From the NCBI GenBank assembly GCA_951799425.1, contig OX637393.1:36033744-36097743 (forward strand): 64,000 bases of DNA, in the 5' to 3' direction. This document shows, piece by piece, positions 32,258 through 43,000 of the stretch. A program made the position numbers and the translations under genes. Positions within the stretch are counted from its first letter, which is position 1, and each line of letters starts with the position of its first letter. The notes under the pieces were generated by a model. That model did not search any database. It worked only from the letters and a program-made list of their open reading frames with translations, and had not been told where the DNA came from. Source of the stretch: Ilex aquifolium (Eukaryota > Streptophyta > Magnoliopsida > Aquifoliales > Aquifoliaceae).

Positions 32258-33100
32258 CTACTGGTAATATTGCTTCAAGTGGTCCGCATTCCATGAGTGC
32301 TGTAGGTCCCTGCCCTCCTCAGTTTGCAACTGGTAGTTTCCAGGTCGGATAATCCTTTTCACTACGTACGGTCCTTCCCAGTTTGGTCCCAACTTGCCAT
32401 GGGCCGGGTCTTTCCTGGCTGGAAGCAATTTCTTCAACACTAGATCTCCTGGTTTAAAGCCTCTCCTTCTTACTCGTTTGTTATAGTATTTTGCTGTGCT
32501 CCTTTGATAGGAGGAGATTCGCTGCAGGGCCTCGTCTCTCTTCTCGTCTAGGAGGTCGAGGTTGACAAGCAGAGACCTTTCGTTCTGCGTAGGATTGAAC
32601 AGCTCGGTCCTCGCGGTGGACACTCCTACCTCGACGGGAGCCATGGCCTCCGTCCCGAACGCCAGGCTAAAAGGGGTTTCTCCAGTCGCAGTCCGAGTGG
32701 TCGTTCGGTATGCCCATAACACTGCGGGGAGGTGGTCTACCCATTGGGACTTAGACGCCTCCAGCCTGGTCTTGAGTGCCAGTTTGATAGTTCTGATGGT
32801 AACCTCGGCCTGCCCATTAGACTGCGGGTGGGCTGGTGCCGAGAAGAAATTTTTGATTCCCAGTCCGCTACAGAAATTCGTGAACATCGGATTATCGAAT
32901 TGCTTTCCGTTGTCAGAGACCAACGCTCTGGGGACTCCGAAGCGGCAAATTATAGACTTCCAAACGAAACTCTTGACCTTCTGAGCTGTGATCCTTGCCA
33001 GAGGTTCGGCTTCAGCCCACTTGGTGAAGTAGTCTACCGCGACCACGACGAATTTGCACTGGCCAACTCCTATTGGTAGGGGTCCTAGGATGTCCAAACC
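32258..33100 (-). CDS. Element B integrase core and C-terminus
   Basis: An open frame downstream of the TGA at 33101-33103. It contains the DDE integrase core: DILGPLPIG and VAVDYFTKWAEAEPL (first Asp), FGVPRALVSDNGKQFDNPMF (second Asp) and AHPQSNGQAEVTIR (Glu). It ends with GDLVLKKLLPARKDPAHGKL, GPYVVKRI and the terminal SWNADHLKQYYQ, the usual Tat-lineage end without chromodomain. Integrase acts in the nucleus to insert element cDNA. It would be made as the C-terminal part of the pol polyprotein if the single upstream stop were read through or absent. Confidence 0.9.
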   Translation of the reverse strand, partial: GLDILGPLPIGVGQCKFVVVAVDYFTKWAEAEPLARITAQKVKSFVWKSIICRFGVPRALVSDNGKQFDNPMFTNFCSGLGIKNFFSAPAHPQSNGQAEVTIRTIKLALKTRLEASKSQWVDHLPAVLWAYRTTTRTATGETPFSLAFGTEAMAPVEVGVSTARTELFNPTQNERSLLVNLDLLDEKRDEALQRISSYQRSTAKYYNKRVRRRGFKPGDLVLKKLLPARKDPAHGKLGPNWEGPYVVKRIIRPGNYQLQTEEGRDLQHSWNADHLKQYYQ

Positions 33101-34609
33101 TCACTGTTGAAAGGGCCAAGGGCTGACCACCGGGGTGAGGAGTTCTGGTGGGCAGTGTGGCAAGTTCCCGTGAACCTGACAAGCTTGGCATTTCTTCACT
33201 ATCTCTTTGGCGTCTTTGGACATGGTTGGCCAGAAGTAGCCTTGCCGTAGGGCTTTGCTGGCTAATGTCTTTGCACCGATGTGATTGCCGCACATGCCTT
33301 CGTGGATTTCTCTTAGGATGTAGTTCGCTTCCGTTCCTATCACACATTTCATTAAGGGAAAAGAAAAGCCTCTTTTGTATAGGTTACCTTGGATCAGTGT
33401 GAACCTTGCCGCCCTGGCCCTTAGTTTAGAGGCGCCCTTCGGGTCATCTGGCAGTACTCCGTCCTGTAAAAAGGATATGATGGGGTCCATCCATGAAGCC
33501 TCTTCTTCGACTGGCATAGCCTGGGTTTCTGTGGCTGCTTCGTCGTCAGGCTGAATGCTGGGCCGTGCTAGGACTTCGATGGGCATCCGCCCTGGTAAGT
33601 CTTTACTGCCGACAGTGGCCAGCTTGGCAAGGGCATCTGCCCGCTGATTGGCTTCTCTGGGGATTTGGATGAGCTCGGCTGAGACGAATTTCCTCAGTAG
33701 TCTTTGCACTTCTGTTAGGTATAGCGCCATCTTCTCGTCCCGGGCGGCATATTCTTCTTCGACTTGCCTGACTACCACTTGCAAGTCACTATACACCACG
33801 ATCTGTTGAGCTTCCATTGAAAGGGCCAGGTTCAGCCCGGCTATGAGGGCTTCATACTCTGCTTCGTTGTTAGACGCCTGAAAGTCAAACCTCAAGGCAT
33901 ACTCTAGGTCATACCCCTCCGGTGATGTTAAGATGAGCCCGGCTCCACTTCCCTGCACATTTGAAGCCCCATCTACGCTTAATTTCCAGGTGGGAACGTC
34001 GGGGACATGGTCTTGGCTTTCTTCGTTTTCCTCGGGTGGGGAGGTAAACTCAGCGAGAAAGTCAGCCAGGACTTGTCCCTTGATGGCGGTCCTAGGTTTG
34101 AACTTGATATCGAATTCGCTAAGCTCCATCGCCCACTTCATCAACCGTCCCGAGGCTTCAGGTTTGTGCAGGACCTGCCTCATTGGTTGGTCCGTTGGGA
34201 CTTCGATGGTGTGCGCCTGAAAATATGGTCTTAACCTCCGTGCGGCGACTAGCAGGGCCAGCACGAACTTTTCCATCTTCGGGTATCTTTCTTCGGCGCC
34301 TCGGAGGGCTTTGTTGCAGAAGTAGACAGGCAGCTGGATCCGATCTTTGTCTCTAACCAGTGCGGCGCTGACCGAGAAGTCTGAGACTGCGAGGTAGAGT
34401 GTCAGAACTTCTCCCTCTTGCGGGCTTACCAGCACGGGTGTGGACGCCAGGTACACCTTTAGGGCTTGGAAAGCCTCTTCGCATTTCTCATCCCACTGAA
34501 AGGCTGCCTTAAGAACCTTGAAGAACGGCTGGCATTTATCGCTGGAGCGTGATACAAAGCGGTTGAGCGCAGCTACTCTCCCGGTTAGGCGCTGGATTTC
34601 TCTGGTGGT
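33101..34609 (-). CDS. Element B RNase H, archaeal-type RNase H and integrase zinc finger
   Basis: The frame opens right after the poly-C slip at the end of RT. RNase H motifs include LYLAVSDFSVSAALVRDKDR and FKPRTAIKGQVLADFLAEFT. The second RNase H has DGASNVQGSGAGLILTSPEG, NNEAEYEALIAGLNLAL, SDLQVVVRQV and NQRADALAKLA. The integrase N-terminal zinc finger follows (H-x-H region HEGMCGNHIGAKTLA, then CQACQVHGNLPHCPP). The frame stops at TGA (33101-33103) in SPWPFQQ-stop-GLD, where the family has Trp. Dual RNase H supports Tat/Ogre assignment. Confidence 0.92.
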   Translation of the reverse strand, partial: TTREIQRLTGRVAALNRFVSRSSDKCQPFFKVLKAAFQWDEKCEEAFQALKVYLASTPVLVSPQEGEVLTLYLAVSDFSVSAALVRDKDRIQLPVYFCNKALRGAEERYPKMEKFVLALLVAARRLRPYFQAHTIEVPTDQPMRQVLHKPEASGRLMKWAMELSEFDIKFKPRTAIKGQVLADFLAEFTSPPEENEESQDHVPDVPTWKLSVDGASNVQGSGAGLILTSPEGYDLEYALRFDFQASNNEAEYEALIAGLNLALSMEAQQIVVYSDLQVVVRQVEEEYAARDEKMALYLTEVQRLLRKFVSAELIQIPREANQRADALAKLATVGSKDLPGRMPIEVLARPSIQPDDEAATETQAMPVEEEASWMDPIISFLQDGVLPDDPKGASKLRARAARFTLIQGNLYKRGFSFPLMKCVIGTEANYILREIHEGMCGNHIGAKTLASKALRQGYFWPTMSKDAKEIVKKCQACQVHGNLPHCPPELLTPVVSPWPFQQ

Positions 34610-37600
34610 AGGGGGGGCTTCATTTCGAGGACTGCTCTAACCTTTTCCGGGTTCGCCTCAATGCCTCGGCTGTTGACAATGAAGCCCAAAAACTTTCCAG
34701 CTAACACCCCGAAGGCGCATTTTGCGGGGTTCAGCTTCATTCGATACCTCCTCATGATCTCGAACGACTCCCTGAGGTGCTGAATGTGGGCCTCGGCTTT
34801 AAGCGATTTCACCAGCATATCATCTATATACACTTCCATGGTTGAGCCTAGTTTTTCTCTGAACATTCGATTAACCAACCTTTGGTAGGTGGCCCCCGCG
34901 TTCTTTAGTCCGAACGGCATCACTTGGTAGCAAAAGGTCCCCTGTTCTGTGACGAATGAGGTCTTCTCTTGGTCATTAGGGTCCATCCGGATTTGGTTGT
35001 ATCCTGAGAAGGCATCCATGAAGCTTAGGAGCTCGTGACCGGCTGTCGCGTCGACTATGAGGTCGATCCGAGGCAGTGGGAAACTGTCCTTTGGGCATGC
35101 TCGATTGAGGTCGGTAAAATCGATGCAGAGTCGCCACTTGCCGTTTACTTTCTTCACCAGAACGACGTTAGCTAGCCAGGTCGGGTAGTCGACTTCTCTG
35201 ATGGCTTTGGCGCGCGATAGCTTGGCTACCTCTTCTTTGATCGCCTTTTGCCTGTCCGGCGCGAAGCTTCTCCTCTTCTGCCTTACCGGCTTGCAGTTAG
35301 GATCTACGCTGAGACGGTGCACGATCACGGCGGGGTCTATCCCTTCCATGTCTTCTTGTTTCCAAGCGAAGGCGTCAGCGTTTTCTTTTAGGAAGGAGAT
35401 GAGTTTCTCCTTGATGACTGGTAACAGTGTGGAGCCTACGAAGACTACGTGCTCCGGGTCCTCACCCAGCTGCACTGGCTCCAACTGCTCCGAAGGGGAA
35501 GGTCGGGCTTCCACCTCATCCCTCATGTCCAAGTCCTCCAGCTGTACTGACTCCACCTCTTTTTGCCGCATGGAGGCTACGTAGCATTCCCTGGCGAGGC
35601 GTTGGTCTTCTTTCACCACCCCTACTCCACTTTCGGTTGGGAATTTCATCACCAAATGATACGCAGAGGGCACCGCCTTAATGGAGTTGAGGGACGGCCT
35701 CCCTAACAGGACGTTGTAGGCAGACGGGGCGTCCACCACTAGGAAACGGGTGGTGGTGGTGACTTGGCAGGGCGGATCTCCTATGGTGAGGACCAGCGGT
35801 AGTGATCCGACTGGCAAAACTCTTTCTCCCGAGAACCCCAAGAGGTGGGTTTTCACGGGTTCCAGTCTCGACTTCTCTATTCCAAGCTTCTCGAAGGCCG
35901 CTAAGAAGATGATATCTGCCGAGCTGCCGTTATCGACTAGTACCCGATGTATGGTCTTGTTTGTTATGATTGCTTTTATGACCAAAGGGTCATCATGGGG
36001 GTGCTGGCACCCTTCTAGGTCCGCGTCCGAGAAGGTGATTTCTGCATCTCGACGGGGCACCTTGTTGACAACATAAACCATGAGGAAGTCTTCCGAGCGG
36101 GCCCTTCTGGCGTGGGCTCTCCGGGCCGAACTCGATTCACCACCGCCAGCGAAGCCCCCCGAGATGACTCGGATCTCTCCGATGGCTTGTTGATGTTGTG
36201 GTGGCTTGGCAGCAGCTCGGGCTTCTCGCCCTTGATTGTTCTGTGCTCTCTGCTCTCCTGCTATGTATTGGCGCAGATGGCCTCTCTGAATTAAGTATTC
36301 GATCTCCTTCTTCAACTGAATGCAATCGTTCGTCTCGTGGCCTGTGTCTTTATGGTAAGCGCAGTATTTGGTGGCGTCCCTCCTGTTGGGATCTGACTTC
36401 ATCCGGGGTGGCCACCTTACGAACCTCTCGTTCTGCACCTCGTGAAGGACCTGGGCTATCGAGGTGACGAGGGGCGGGAGCCGTGCTGGCATATACCGCT
36501 GTTGTAGTTCTTGGGGAGGAGGTCCCAGGCGGTCTCGAACGTTCCCTCTCCTTTTAGGAGAAGGCTCTCTTCCTCTTCTCGGGGAGCGATCCCTCCTCAG
36601 AGATCGGTCGCGTCTCTTCTCCTTCTTGGGACTGTGATCCCTCCGTTTCTTCTCTCCGTCCGTCGTCGCCGTACTCCCCTTCAGGCGGAGGGCCTCTTCG
36701 CCGTTTATGTACTTCTCGGCTTTCGTCAATACCTCGGCCATAGTGGCTTGAGGATTCTTCGCAATCGAGAAGAGAAGGTCCTTGGACTGAACTCCGAGTC
36801 CTGACATGAAGGTAGTCAAGGCGAACTTGTCGTCCACGCTTTCTACTTTCAGGCACTCCTGGTTGAAGCGCTGCACGTAGCCTCGGAGGGATTCGTTGGG
36901 TCCCTGTTTGACGCTTAGTAGGTGGTAGGACGGCTTCCTATAAGTCCTTGCCCCAATGAAGTGGGACACGAACTGTATGGATAGTTCTCTGAAGGATGAG
37001 ATCGACGCTGGTCGTATCCGGTTAAACCAGGCTATGGCTGACCCTTTGAGGGTGATGGCGAATGCCCGGCAGCGGATAGGATCCGGGTATCCTTGAAGCT
37101 CCATCTGATTTTTATACAGGTTTAGATGGTCAACGGGGTCTTTGGTCCCGTCAAATGCCTCTATCGAAGGGGTCCTGGATTTTTGAGGGAGGGGGAAATG
37201 GAGGACCTCTGGGGTGAACGGTGACTCCGTCTGCTGAACCAAGGCGTTCATGGTGTCGGGGGTTCGCCCCTTAACCACTTCTTTCATATTGCCTAGCTCC
37301 CGTTGGAGTTCACGAATTTCTAGCTCCCAGGCATTGTCATTTATATTCTGGGGGTGGGGCCTATCTTCTTGGTAGGCGGCCCTAGCCCTACTGTGAGCTT
37401 CATCGTCACGTTCTTCAGGATGTCTTCTTCGGTGGTTTTCGCCAAAATGGTTGCGCTCATGGAGCTCAGTTACCCCGTTGGGTGGAGGTTTGCGTTCTTG
37501 AAGCGGAGGAGCGTCGTCGTGCTCCTCTTGGAGGGGAGGTGGCTCTTGTCGAGCCGGGGGAAATCGGGGAAGAGGGAACTGATGAGTTTGTATCCAATCC

Positions 37601-37791
37601 ATCAGCTCCTGGTTTTGTTTCATCAGCTGTATTGTGGTTCTATGGTAAGTTTCCAGTTCGTTGAGAGGAGGGACGTTCGCCGCTGGGGGATGACCCTCAA
37701 TGTCCTCCATGTGCGCCGGAAAGTTCTCCGGCAAGTTTGGGTGGCCTTGAGGATTGGCTGGAGCTTTACTCATATTCCGAGTGGAGACCAT
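34585..37791 (-). CDS. Element B gag-protease-RT polyprotein (~1068 aa)
   Basis: A single long frame starting at the ATG at 37791 (MVSTRN), about 40 bp after the primer-binding site; an upstream in-frame ATG lies inside the LTR and is less likely. Gag has a Pro/Glu/His-rich N-terminus, the core IEAFDGTKDPVDHLNLYKNQ to SLRGYVQRFNQECLKVESVD, and a basic RRDRSPKK-type region. The nucleocapsid knuckle is C-x2-H-x4-H-x4-C (CAYHKDTGHETNDC). Protease reads VLVDNGSSADIIF. RT carries LCIDFTDLNRACPKDSFPLP, FMDAFSGYNQI, MPFGLKNAGATYQRLVNRMF and catalytic YIDDMLVK about 80 residues from the end. The frame is lost in a run of seven G (34611-34617, plus strand), at the RT-RNase H junction. Confidence 0.95.
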   Translation of the reverse strand: MVSTRNMSKAPANPQGHPNLPENFPAHMEDIEGHPPAANVPPLNELETYHRTTIQLMKQNQELMDWIQTHQFPLPRFPPARQEPPPLQEEHDDAPPLQERKPPPNGVTELHERNHFGENHRRRHPEERDDEAHSRARAAYQEDRPHPQNINDNAWELEIRELQRELGNMKEVVKGRTPDTMNALVQQTESPFTPEVLHFPLPQKSRTPSIEAFDGTKDPVDHLNLYKNQMELQGYPDPIRCRAFAITLKGSAIAWFNRIRPASISSFRELSIQFVSHFIGARTYRKPSYHLLSVKQGPNESLRGYVQRFNQECLKVESVDDKFALTTFMSGLGVQSKDLLFSIAKNPQATMAEVLTKAEKYINGEEALRLKGSTATTDGEKKRRDHSPKKEKRRDRSLRRDRSPRRGREPSPKRRGNVRDRLGPPPQELQQRYMPARLPPLVTSIAQVLHEVQNERFVRWPPRMKSDPNRRDATKYCAYHKDTGHETNDCIQLKKEIEYLIQRGHLRQYIAGEQRAQNNQGREARAAAKPPQHQQAIGEIRVISGGFAGGGESSSARRAHARRARSEDFLMVYVVNKVPRRDAEITFSDADLEGCQHPHDDPLVIKAIITNKTIHRVLVDNGSSADIIFLAAFEKLGIEKSRLEPVKTHLLGFSGERVLPVGSLPLVLTIGDPPCQVTTTTRFLVVDAPSAYNVLLGRPSLNSIKAVPSAYHLVMKFPTESGVGVVKEDQRLARECYVASMRQKEVESVQLEDLDMRDEVEARPSPSEQLEPVQLGEDPEHVVFVGSTLLPVIKEKLISFLKENADAFAWKQEDMEGIDPAVIVHRLSVDPNCKPVRQKRRSFAPDRQKAIKEEVAKLSRAKAIREVDYPTWLANVVLVKKVNGKWRLCIDFTDLNRACPKDSFPLPRIDLIVDATAGHELLSFMDAFSGYNQIRMDPNDQEKTSFVTEQGTFCYQVMPFGLKNAGATYQRLVNRMFREKLGSTMEVYIDDMLVKSLKAEAHIQHLRESFEIMRRYRMKLNPAKCAFGVLAGKFLGFIVNSRGIEANPEKVRAVLEMKPPLPPEKSSA

Positions 37792-37827
37792 CAAGTATAT
37801 AAGATTCACAAGAGAACGATGAAAACC

Positions 37828-37848
37828 GTTCCCACAGACGGCGCCAAC
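37828..37848 (-). promoter_or_regulatory. Element B primer-binding site
   Basis: On the minus strand TTGGCGCCGTCTGTGGGAA directly follows the 5' LTR. It shares this with elements C and D. The leading TGGCGCCGT matches the 3' end of plant tRNA-Asp as I recall it. Confidence 0.9.
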
Positions 37849-38554
37849 TGATGATTCCTCGGAAATCAATCTCCCAGGCCCGAGTTGATTAGGCCCTTCT
37901 AGGATCTTATGAGATGGGTTTCAGAGAAGTTGAAATTAAGCGATGACAAACAAGCAAATGTGAGTGGTTCACCCTAGCCAAAAGACTTGGGTTACGTCCA
38001 CTGTAATGGAGGCTCTTGCTCCTGGGTTGTGTATATTGATTCCAACTGATTACAAGAGGATAATTGGCTCTGGGCCAACAACGATGCTCTCTACTGAGGC
38101 TGTCCTAGGGTTCTTGATGAAAATACCAGCTAGAAGACGGGGAAGAAGACCCAGGAATTCGATCCCCTTTCCTCCTTTTACTGTTCTATTTATATGGTGT
38201 CCGCTCCTAGGGTTTTGTTGTCCCTGCTGTTCTTTCCTTGATCTTGAGGGGACCGTTCGTCCTTTCTCTGCGAGCCACTCTGACCGCCGGCGATTCTGTG
38301 CCCACGATCGCCTGGGCTCGTTCGACACTACCCCTCTGTTTCTGCAGGGAGTAACTCTGAGAAATCAGAGCCGGTTTCCTTTGTCCTTGGAGCACGTGGC
38401 GTAACAGGCTTTAACTCGGGTCAGGGGCTAAGAAACAAAGGCGGGCCAGTTGGGACCACTCCTGTTTGGGCTTCGGGGCTCTCATCCAACATTTTCTGGA
38501 GGTCTTTGGGCTTGGTCCTAATGGCAGCCCAGGCCCAAAAACCTATTCTCATCA
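37849..38554 (-). repeat. Element B 5' LTR
   Basis: 706 bp, 7 substitutions from the 3' LTR (six transitions, one transversion) and no gaps. The right end CTCATCA is followed by the target duplication CTAAC. Confidence 0.97.
38187..38194 (-). promoter_or_regulatory. Element B LTR TATA box
   Basis: TATAAATA on the minus strand in the 5' LTR, positioned to start genomic RNA near 38160. Confidence 0.7.
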
Positions 38555-38620
38555 CTAACCATGTAACTTGGATATGTATTGTTGGGTATAGTTAGATATG
38601 CATTGAGACTTATAAGTGTA

Positions 38621-40009
38621 TGTAAGAAGCAAAAAATTGAGAGTACCTCCTACAGGAATTGAAAGATTGTTGTGCTTCTGAACTTGATTTCCCAATCTCC
38701 TTTGCCTGCAAAACGAACAAACTGCCCAAGATCGAAGTGCTTCGATCGAAGGCACTCCGATGCTTAAGTCAGTCATGGTACTGAGTAAATTGCAAGAAGA
38801 TAAGGAGATTTCAGCGTACCATTTACCATGACTCATTTTACTTTTTATAGACCCCTGTTCAGTTAGGGTTTCCATGAATTTCGATTCAAGGTGGCACACC
38901 TTCCTTTAATTGGGTGATTCTATTCAGGAAGTTGCTGAGATCTCTCCAGCAATTCCTTCCGTTAAGCCTATAATCATGCTTATTAGTTCAATCATAATGC
39001 CTGAATTACAGGCATTTTTTTAGCACCACGTTTACTGTTTAAACAGCTCGGTCGTGATCAGTTCGGTCGTGAACAATTCCTTCCTTTTCGAGCTTTCTGA
39101 TCAGCTTGGTTGCTATTTGATGACAGCTCGGTCGGATCTTAGTCTCGATTCGGCCGGGACAACCTAGTTGTCTGTTCGGTCGAGTTTTATTCTCTACTAG
39201 GTCGGGCCAATTATAGCTCGGCCCGGATAGCCTAGCTATCTGCTCTGCTTGGTTGGACTAACTTTAGCTCGGCCCGAATAGCCTAGCTATCTGCTCGGTC
39301 ATAGTAGGGTCATTGCCTATGAAGCACGGATACGGATACGGGATACAGATACGATACGATACGAATACGGCGATACGGCAAAACAAAAAAAAAATAGGAT
39401 ACGGGTACGGCTAGGATACGTCCATAAAATATATATTTTTTAAAATTTTATTATTATATTTAATTTAATAATTATGAATTTATTATATTTAATGTAATAA
39501 TCAAATACAGTTAGTCGATCGTCAGTGTGAGTGAGTGAGAGAGAGAGAGACGATCATTGACTGAAAGGGGGCTGTGGAATAAAAGAAGAGAGGGTTTCAT
39601 AATATATATATTTTTTTGCAAATAAGGGTCTAAGTATATTTGCTCTTGTGCCCCAATACTTTTTTAAAATTCGAATATTACCCCGCCGTATCCAAAACGT
39701 ATCCGGGCGTATCCAAAATGTCTTATGCGTATCCTAGGTGTATCCCACTCGTATCCAAAACATATCCGGCCGTATCCGAAAATCAATTTTATTTTTTTAA
39801 TTTTAGGATACTTTTCAGACGTATCCGGTACGTATCTGAGGCGTATCCGACGCGTATCCGTATCCAAAAGTATCCGATACGAATACGTTAACCCTTTTGA
39901 AGTATCCGTGCTTTATAGGTCATTGCAAATAACTTTTTTCAGCACGTGCAACCTACCACGTGTCCAAGTCAAATTGTCAGATGATGATCAGAATTTATCG
40001 ACCCCTTCA
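38621..40009 (-). repeat. Element D 3' LTR with MITE inside
   Basis: Matches 55242-56049 once the 602-bp MITE and one copy of its 8-bp duplication are removed (about 779 bp). It contains the GATCGAAG...CTTCGATC palindrome block (38730-38752) shared with element C, short GCTCGGTCGTGA repeats near 39046, and G-boxes at 39943 and 39957. The polypurine tract complement (TTTGCCCCCAGAGA) follows at 40011. Confidence 0.93.
39317..39918. mobile_element. hAT-type MITE in element D LTR, GGATACG subterminal repeats
   Basis: 602 bp with terminal inverted repeats CTATGAAGCACGGATAC and CTATAAAGCACGGATAC and an exact 8-bp target duplication GTCATTGC (39309-39316, 39919-39926). The empty site is preserved in the other LTR of element D. 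The left end has many GGATACG/GATACGG copies and the right end many CGTATCC copies, an inverted subterminal array typical of hAT transposase-binding sites. The short frames here are translations of these repeats. Confidence 0.95.
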
Positions 40010-43000
40010 TTTGCCCCCAGAGAATATTTTTCATGTGGCACACTGGAAGATATTCTCTGTTTACAATCCTCTCTCATTAATTGCCTTGCATTATTCGTTA
40101 TGAAAAGATGCTTTTTTGTGTCATTTTCCCGTAGCAAAGAGGTGTTACCTCAATGAAGGGCTTGAGAGTTCAATACTTAAAATTTTCCATCATGGCCCCC
40201 TTCCCCTAGCCAAGAGGACCTGCCTCTTTGAATGGTTCGGGCATCAGTTCTTGGTCACTTATTGTGACCCTTGAACCGATCCGCCGATCTAATCGGTCTT
40301 CAAAATTTACCCGTTTGGCTTACACCGTCGTGCCTAGCCGTGGGCCTAAGTTTGATCGGATGGCTGCACCTGAGCTAGGTCCCTGCCTCTGTCAGGATTT
40401 TTTCCTCTCTGCCTTAGCACTAGGTTGTCTTATGCCCGAGCCTTCTCGGGTCTTTCATGTGGTAGGTACTCCACAAACGGATTAGCTTTGAAGCTCAATC
40501 TTATCCATTCGCGGGAGGTACTCCGCCGTTAAGCATCTTTCCTGTGGTAGGTACTCCACAAAAATATTAGCTTTGAAGCTCAATCTTATTCATTCGCAGG
40601 AGGTACTCTGCTGAAGGTGCAACTCAAAAACTCAATCATGTCTGTATATGGGAGGCACTCCCTTGAAGTGATATGGCATCAGTTATCCCAACGCAAGAGC
40701 TCAAGCATATCATAAAAGAATGTTGATTCTTATTTTGGCTTGTATCGGTTGTTTGGTCCAAATAGAGGGGTTGAGCACGGTACGACCCAACCCATAATTT
40801 TTCCGTACTTGAGGATCTCGGCCCCCCATGTCAACTTGTTTTTGTGGTAGATAAGAATTATAAGTGCGTGTGTAACATGAAGCCTCATAAAAATTTCTTC
40901 AATATCAACAATGGAATCATGATTGCTCGGGCTTCGTGTCGCTTATTTATCTTTGATCTTTCAACCTCCTCCTCTGGTCCAGATGTCCTCTTGACCTATC
41001 TCCAATTGTTGGTGTCGGAGTAAAAGTTTCTAGATGCTTTGAAAGGATTTTCAAGACTAATGGAAGTCATGGGCACTAGCACGAGAGGCGCTGCTGGTAT
41101 TCGTCCAAATGCCTCAATGGTTCTTTCGCATGACTAGTTTTGGCAATAGTACATACTTTTTGGTTACTAAAAGTCTTGTTGCAAGCACCCCTTGTTGCTG
41201 ATCTCTTGTGGAAACAACTCAGGTTGTCAAAACTCCACTAAGTTTTCACCTGTTTTGCTTTATTCAAGGTAGTCTCTGAAACTCTGACATATACGGACAA
41301 GCTATGCTCTTGGTTACTCTGCAATACATGACAAGTCCTTGCCAAATATTGTATCCCTTGGGTGTCTTTTTCTAATTGATTAATCCTCATTCGTCATTGC
41401 GATAAGCAGGTGGCTTTAATAAATCTGTTATGAGATTCTGACCCATGATCCATGTGTGATGCAAGCTCAAATAGATAATCAAACCAAAGCTTTCTAAGAA
41501 TTCTTCATAGTTCATAATCCGGTGGGCTAAGAGAAGACCCTTTAGACTCTTGAAGCCACAAGAGAGTTTATTTGGAAATGTAGAACCATCATAACAATGT
41601 ATCTCCACAGATTTGTAACTTGAGTAATATTCCATTTAGGAGAAGTTTGATCTTAAGCCAATGTTCATCGGGCATAGTGGAACACTACACCGACAATGGA
41701 TGTTGCTTACTTCCAACGAGATCATGTGTAAATAAATTCTTGAGTCTCATCAATGTCCATAGAGAGTTTCACCGATGTCCATAGAGAGTTAATTTCTACT
41801 CATGTAGATCCTTCATATTAGGAATTGAGTGGTACACTCTAACTTGCCTCGAATTCATAAAATTTAATTCTCATTGATTGACACTTCAAGTCAAATATCA
41901 AGCAATTGACCCTCTTGAATTTCTTTCGGTATCAAATAATTGATCCTCTTGAATCTCTGTCATATCGATTTCTACGTCTTCTTGGATCTCTTTCTCATTG
42001 GCCAACTTCATCATAAAAATTGGATCATCTCAAAGACTCCATGTGTCATTATTTATAGCATAGATAATAGAGTTATCTCCGAAACATAATATAGCAAAAT
42101 GGAAAAAATCAAATATCATGACAATCAAATTATCTTCGGAAAAATTCATATTTTTCTCTTAGACCTCTTACCCATCAAAGCATGCCAGATTATGGGTGTC
42201 ACACATTCATCACACATATGCACACTCCTCAGATTATGAGCATGTCAAATATGCAAAGTCAAGTCAAAGGATTCTCATACCATGGGGTAGCCGAGTAGGG
42301 CTTATATGAAGAGATCCAACTTCCTTTTATTTCCATAGATGTCTAATACACAATAGATTTTGATCGCAGCCATCTTTGCGGTATTGATTACTCACTCTAA
42401 CGAGGGAGTCATACTCCACTAATTTCTCATGCAGCCTGTGAGTACTTGGTTCAATACCAAAACCACCAATTTGGTAGAGAGTTAGTCTCTATTTATGTAT
42501 GTCCTGTCTACTAGGAATCAATGAATCAAGTGGCACACTTGGATCCCTCTTTATAGTCATCTTATATAATTCTCATTGATTGACCTCTTCGGTTGAATAT
42601 CAATTAAGTAATTGACCCTCTTGGGTCTCTTTCTCGTAGGCCGACTCTATTAGTCAAGTACTTCCTCGTGTTTGGATCAAGATTGGTCACAAACCATTAT
42701 AAAAATTAAATCATCTAAAAGGCACCATTTGTAACACATCTTCCATGTGCGATATTAATGCCGAACATGTTTATGAAATAAATCAACATATATATAAATT
42801 CTTTCACCTGGTGTTGACTCTATGGGACCCAAATAAAGGGTATTTGGCTTTCTATGAAAGATTCTTTACTGGAATCATGTGACCATAAGTGATCTTCAGT
42901 GTGTCTAATATTACTCGTCGATCAAGCATGATTTTTCGCCAATGTTCACCTCGACTATGCCAAAGGGAATGCTTCCCTCATGGTTCGTATGTTAAGATAG

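Larger units (their letters stand above)
23082..38554 (-). mobile_element. Gypsy element B (Tat/Ogre-like), nearly intact, TSD CTAAC
   Basis: A 15.5-kb element. The LTRs are both 706 bp with 7 differences, flanked by CTAAC (23077-23081 and 38555-38559). On the minus strand it encodes gag, protease, RT, RNase H, archaeal-type RNase H and integrase with only one frameshift and one stop. On the plus strand, between integrase and the 3' LTR, it carries three related antisense genes and a 1.3-kb hairpin array. About 1% LTR divergence implies insertion some 0.4 million years ago if 1.3e-8 substitutions per site per year applies (an assumption). Confidence 0.97.

Noticed and set aside
37354..37851. 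165-codon plus-strand frame and others opposite element B gag-pol (35201, 35427, 35750, 36112)
   Set aside because: These are antisense shadows of the long gag-protease-RT frame, without their own motifs or codon structure.
39640..39891. Repetitive peptide frames in 39640-40156
   Set aside because: They read through the CGTATCC subterminal repeats of the MITE and are not proteins.
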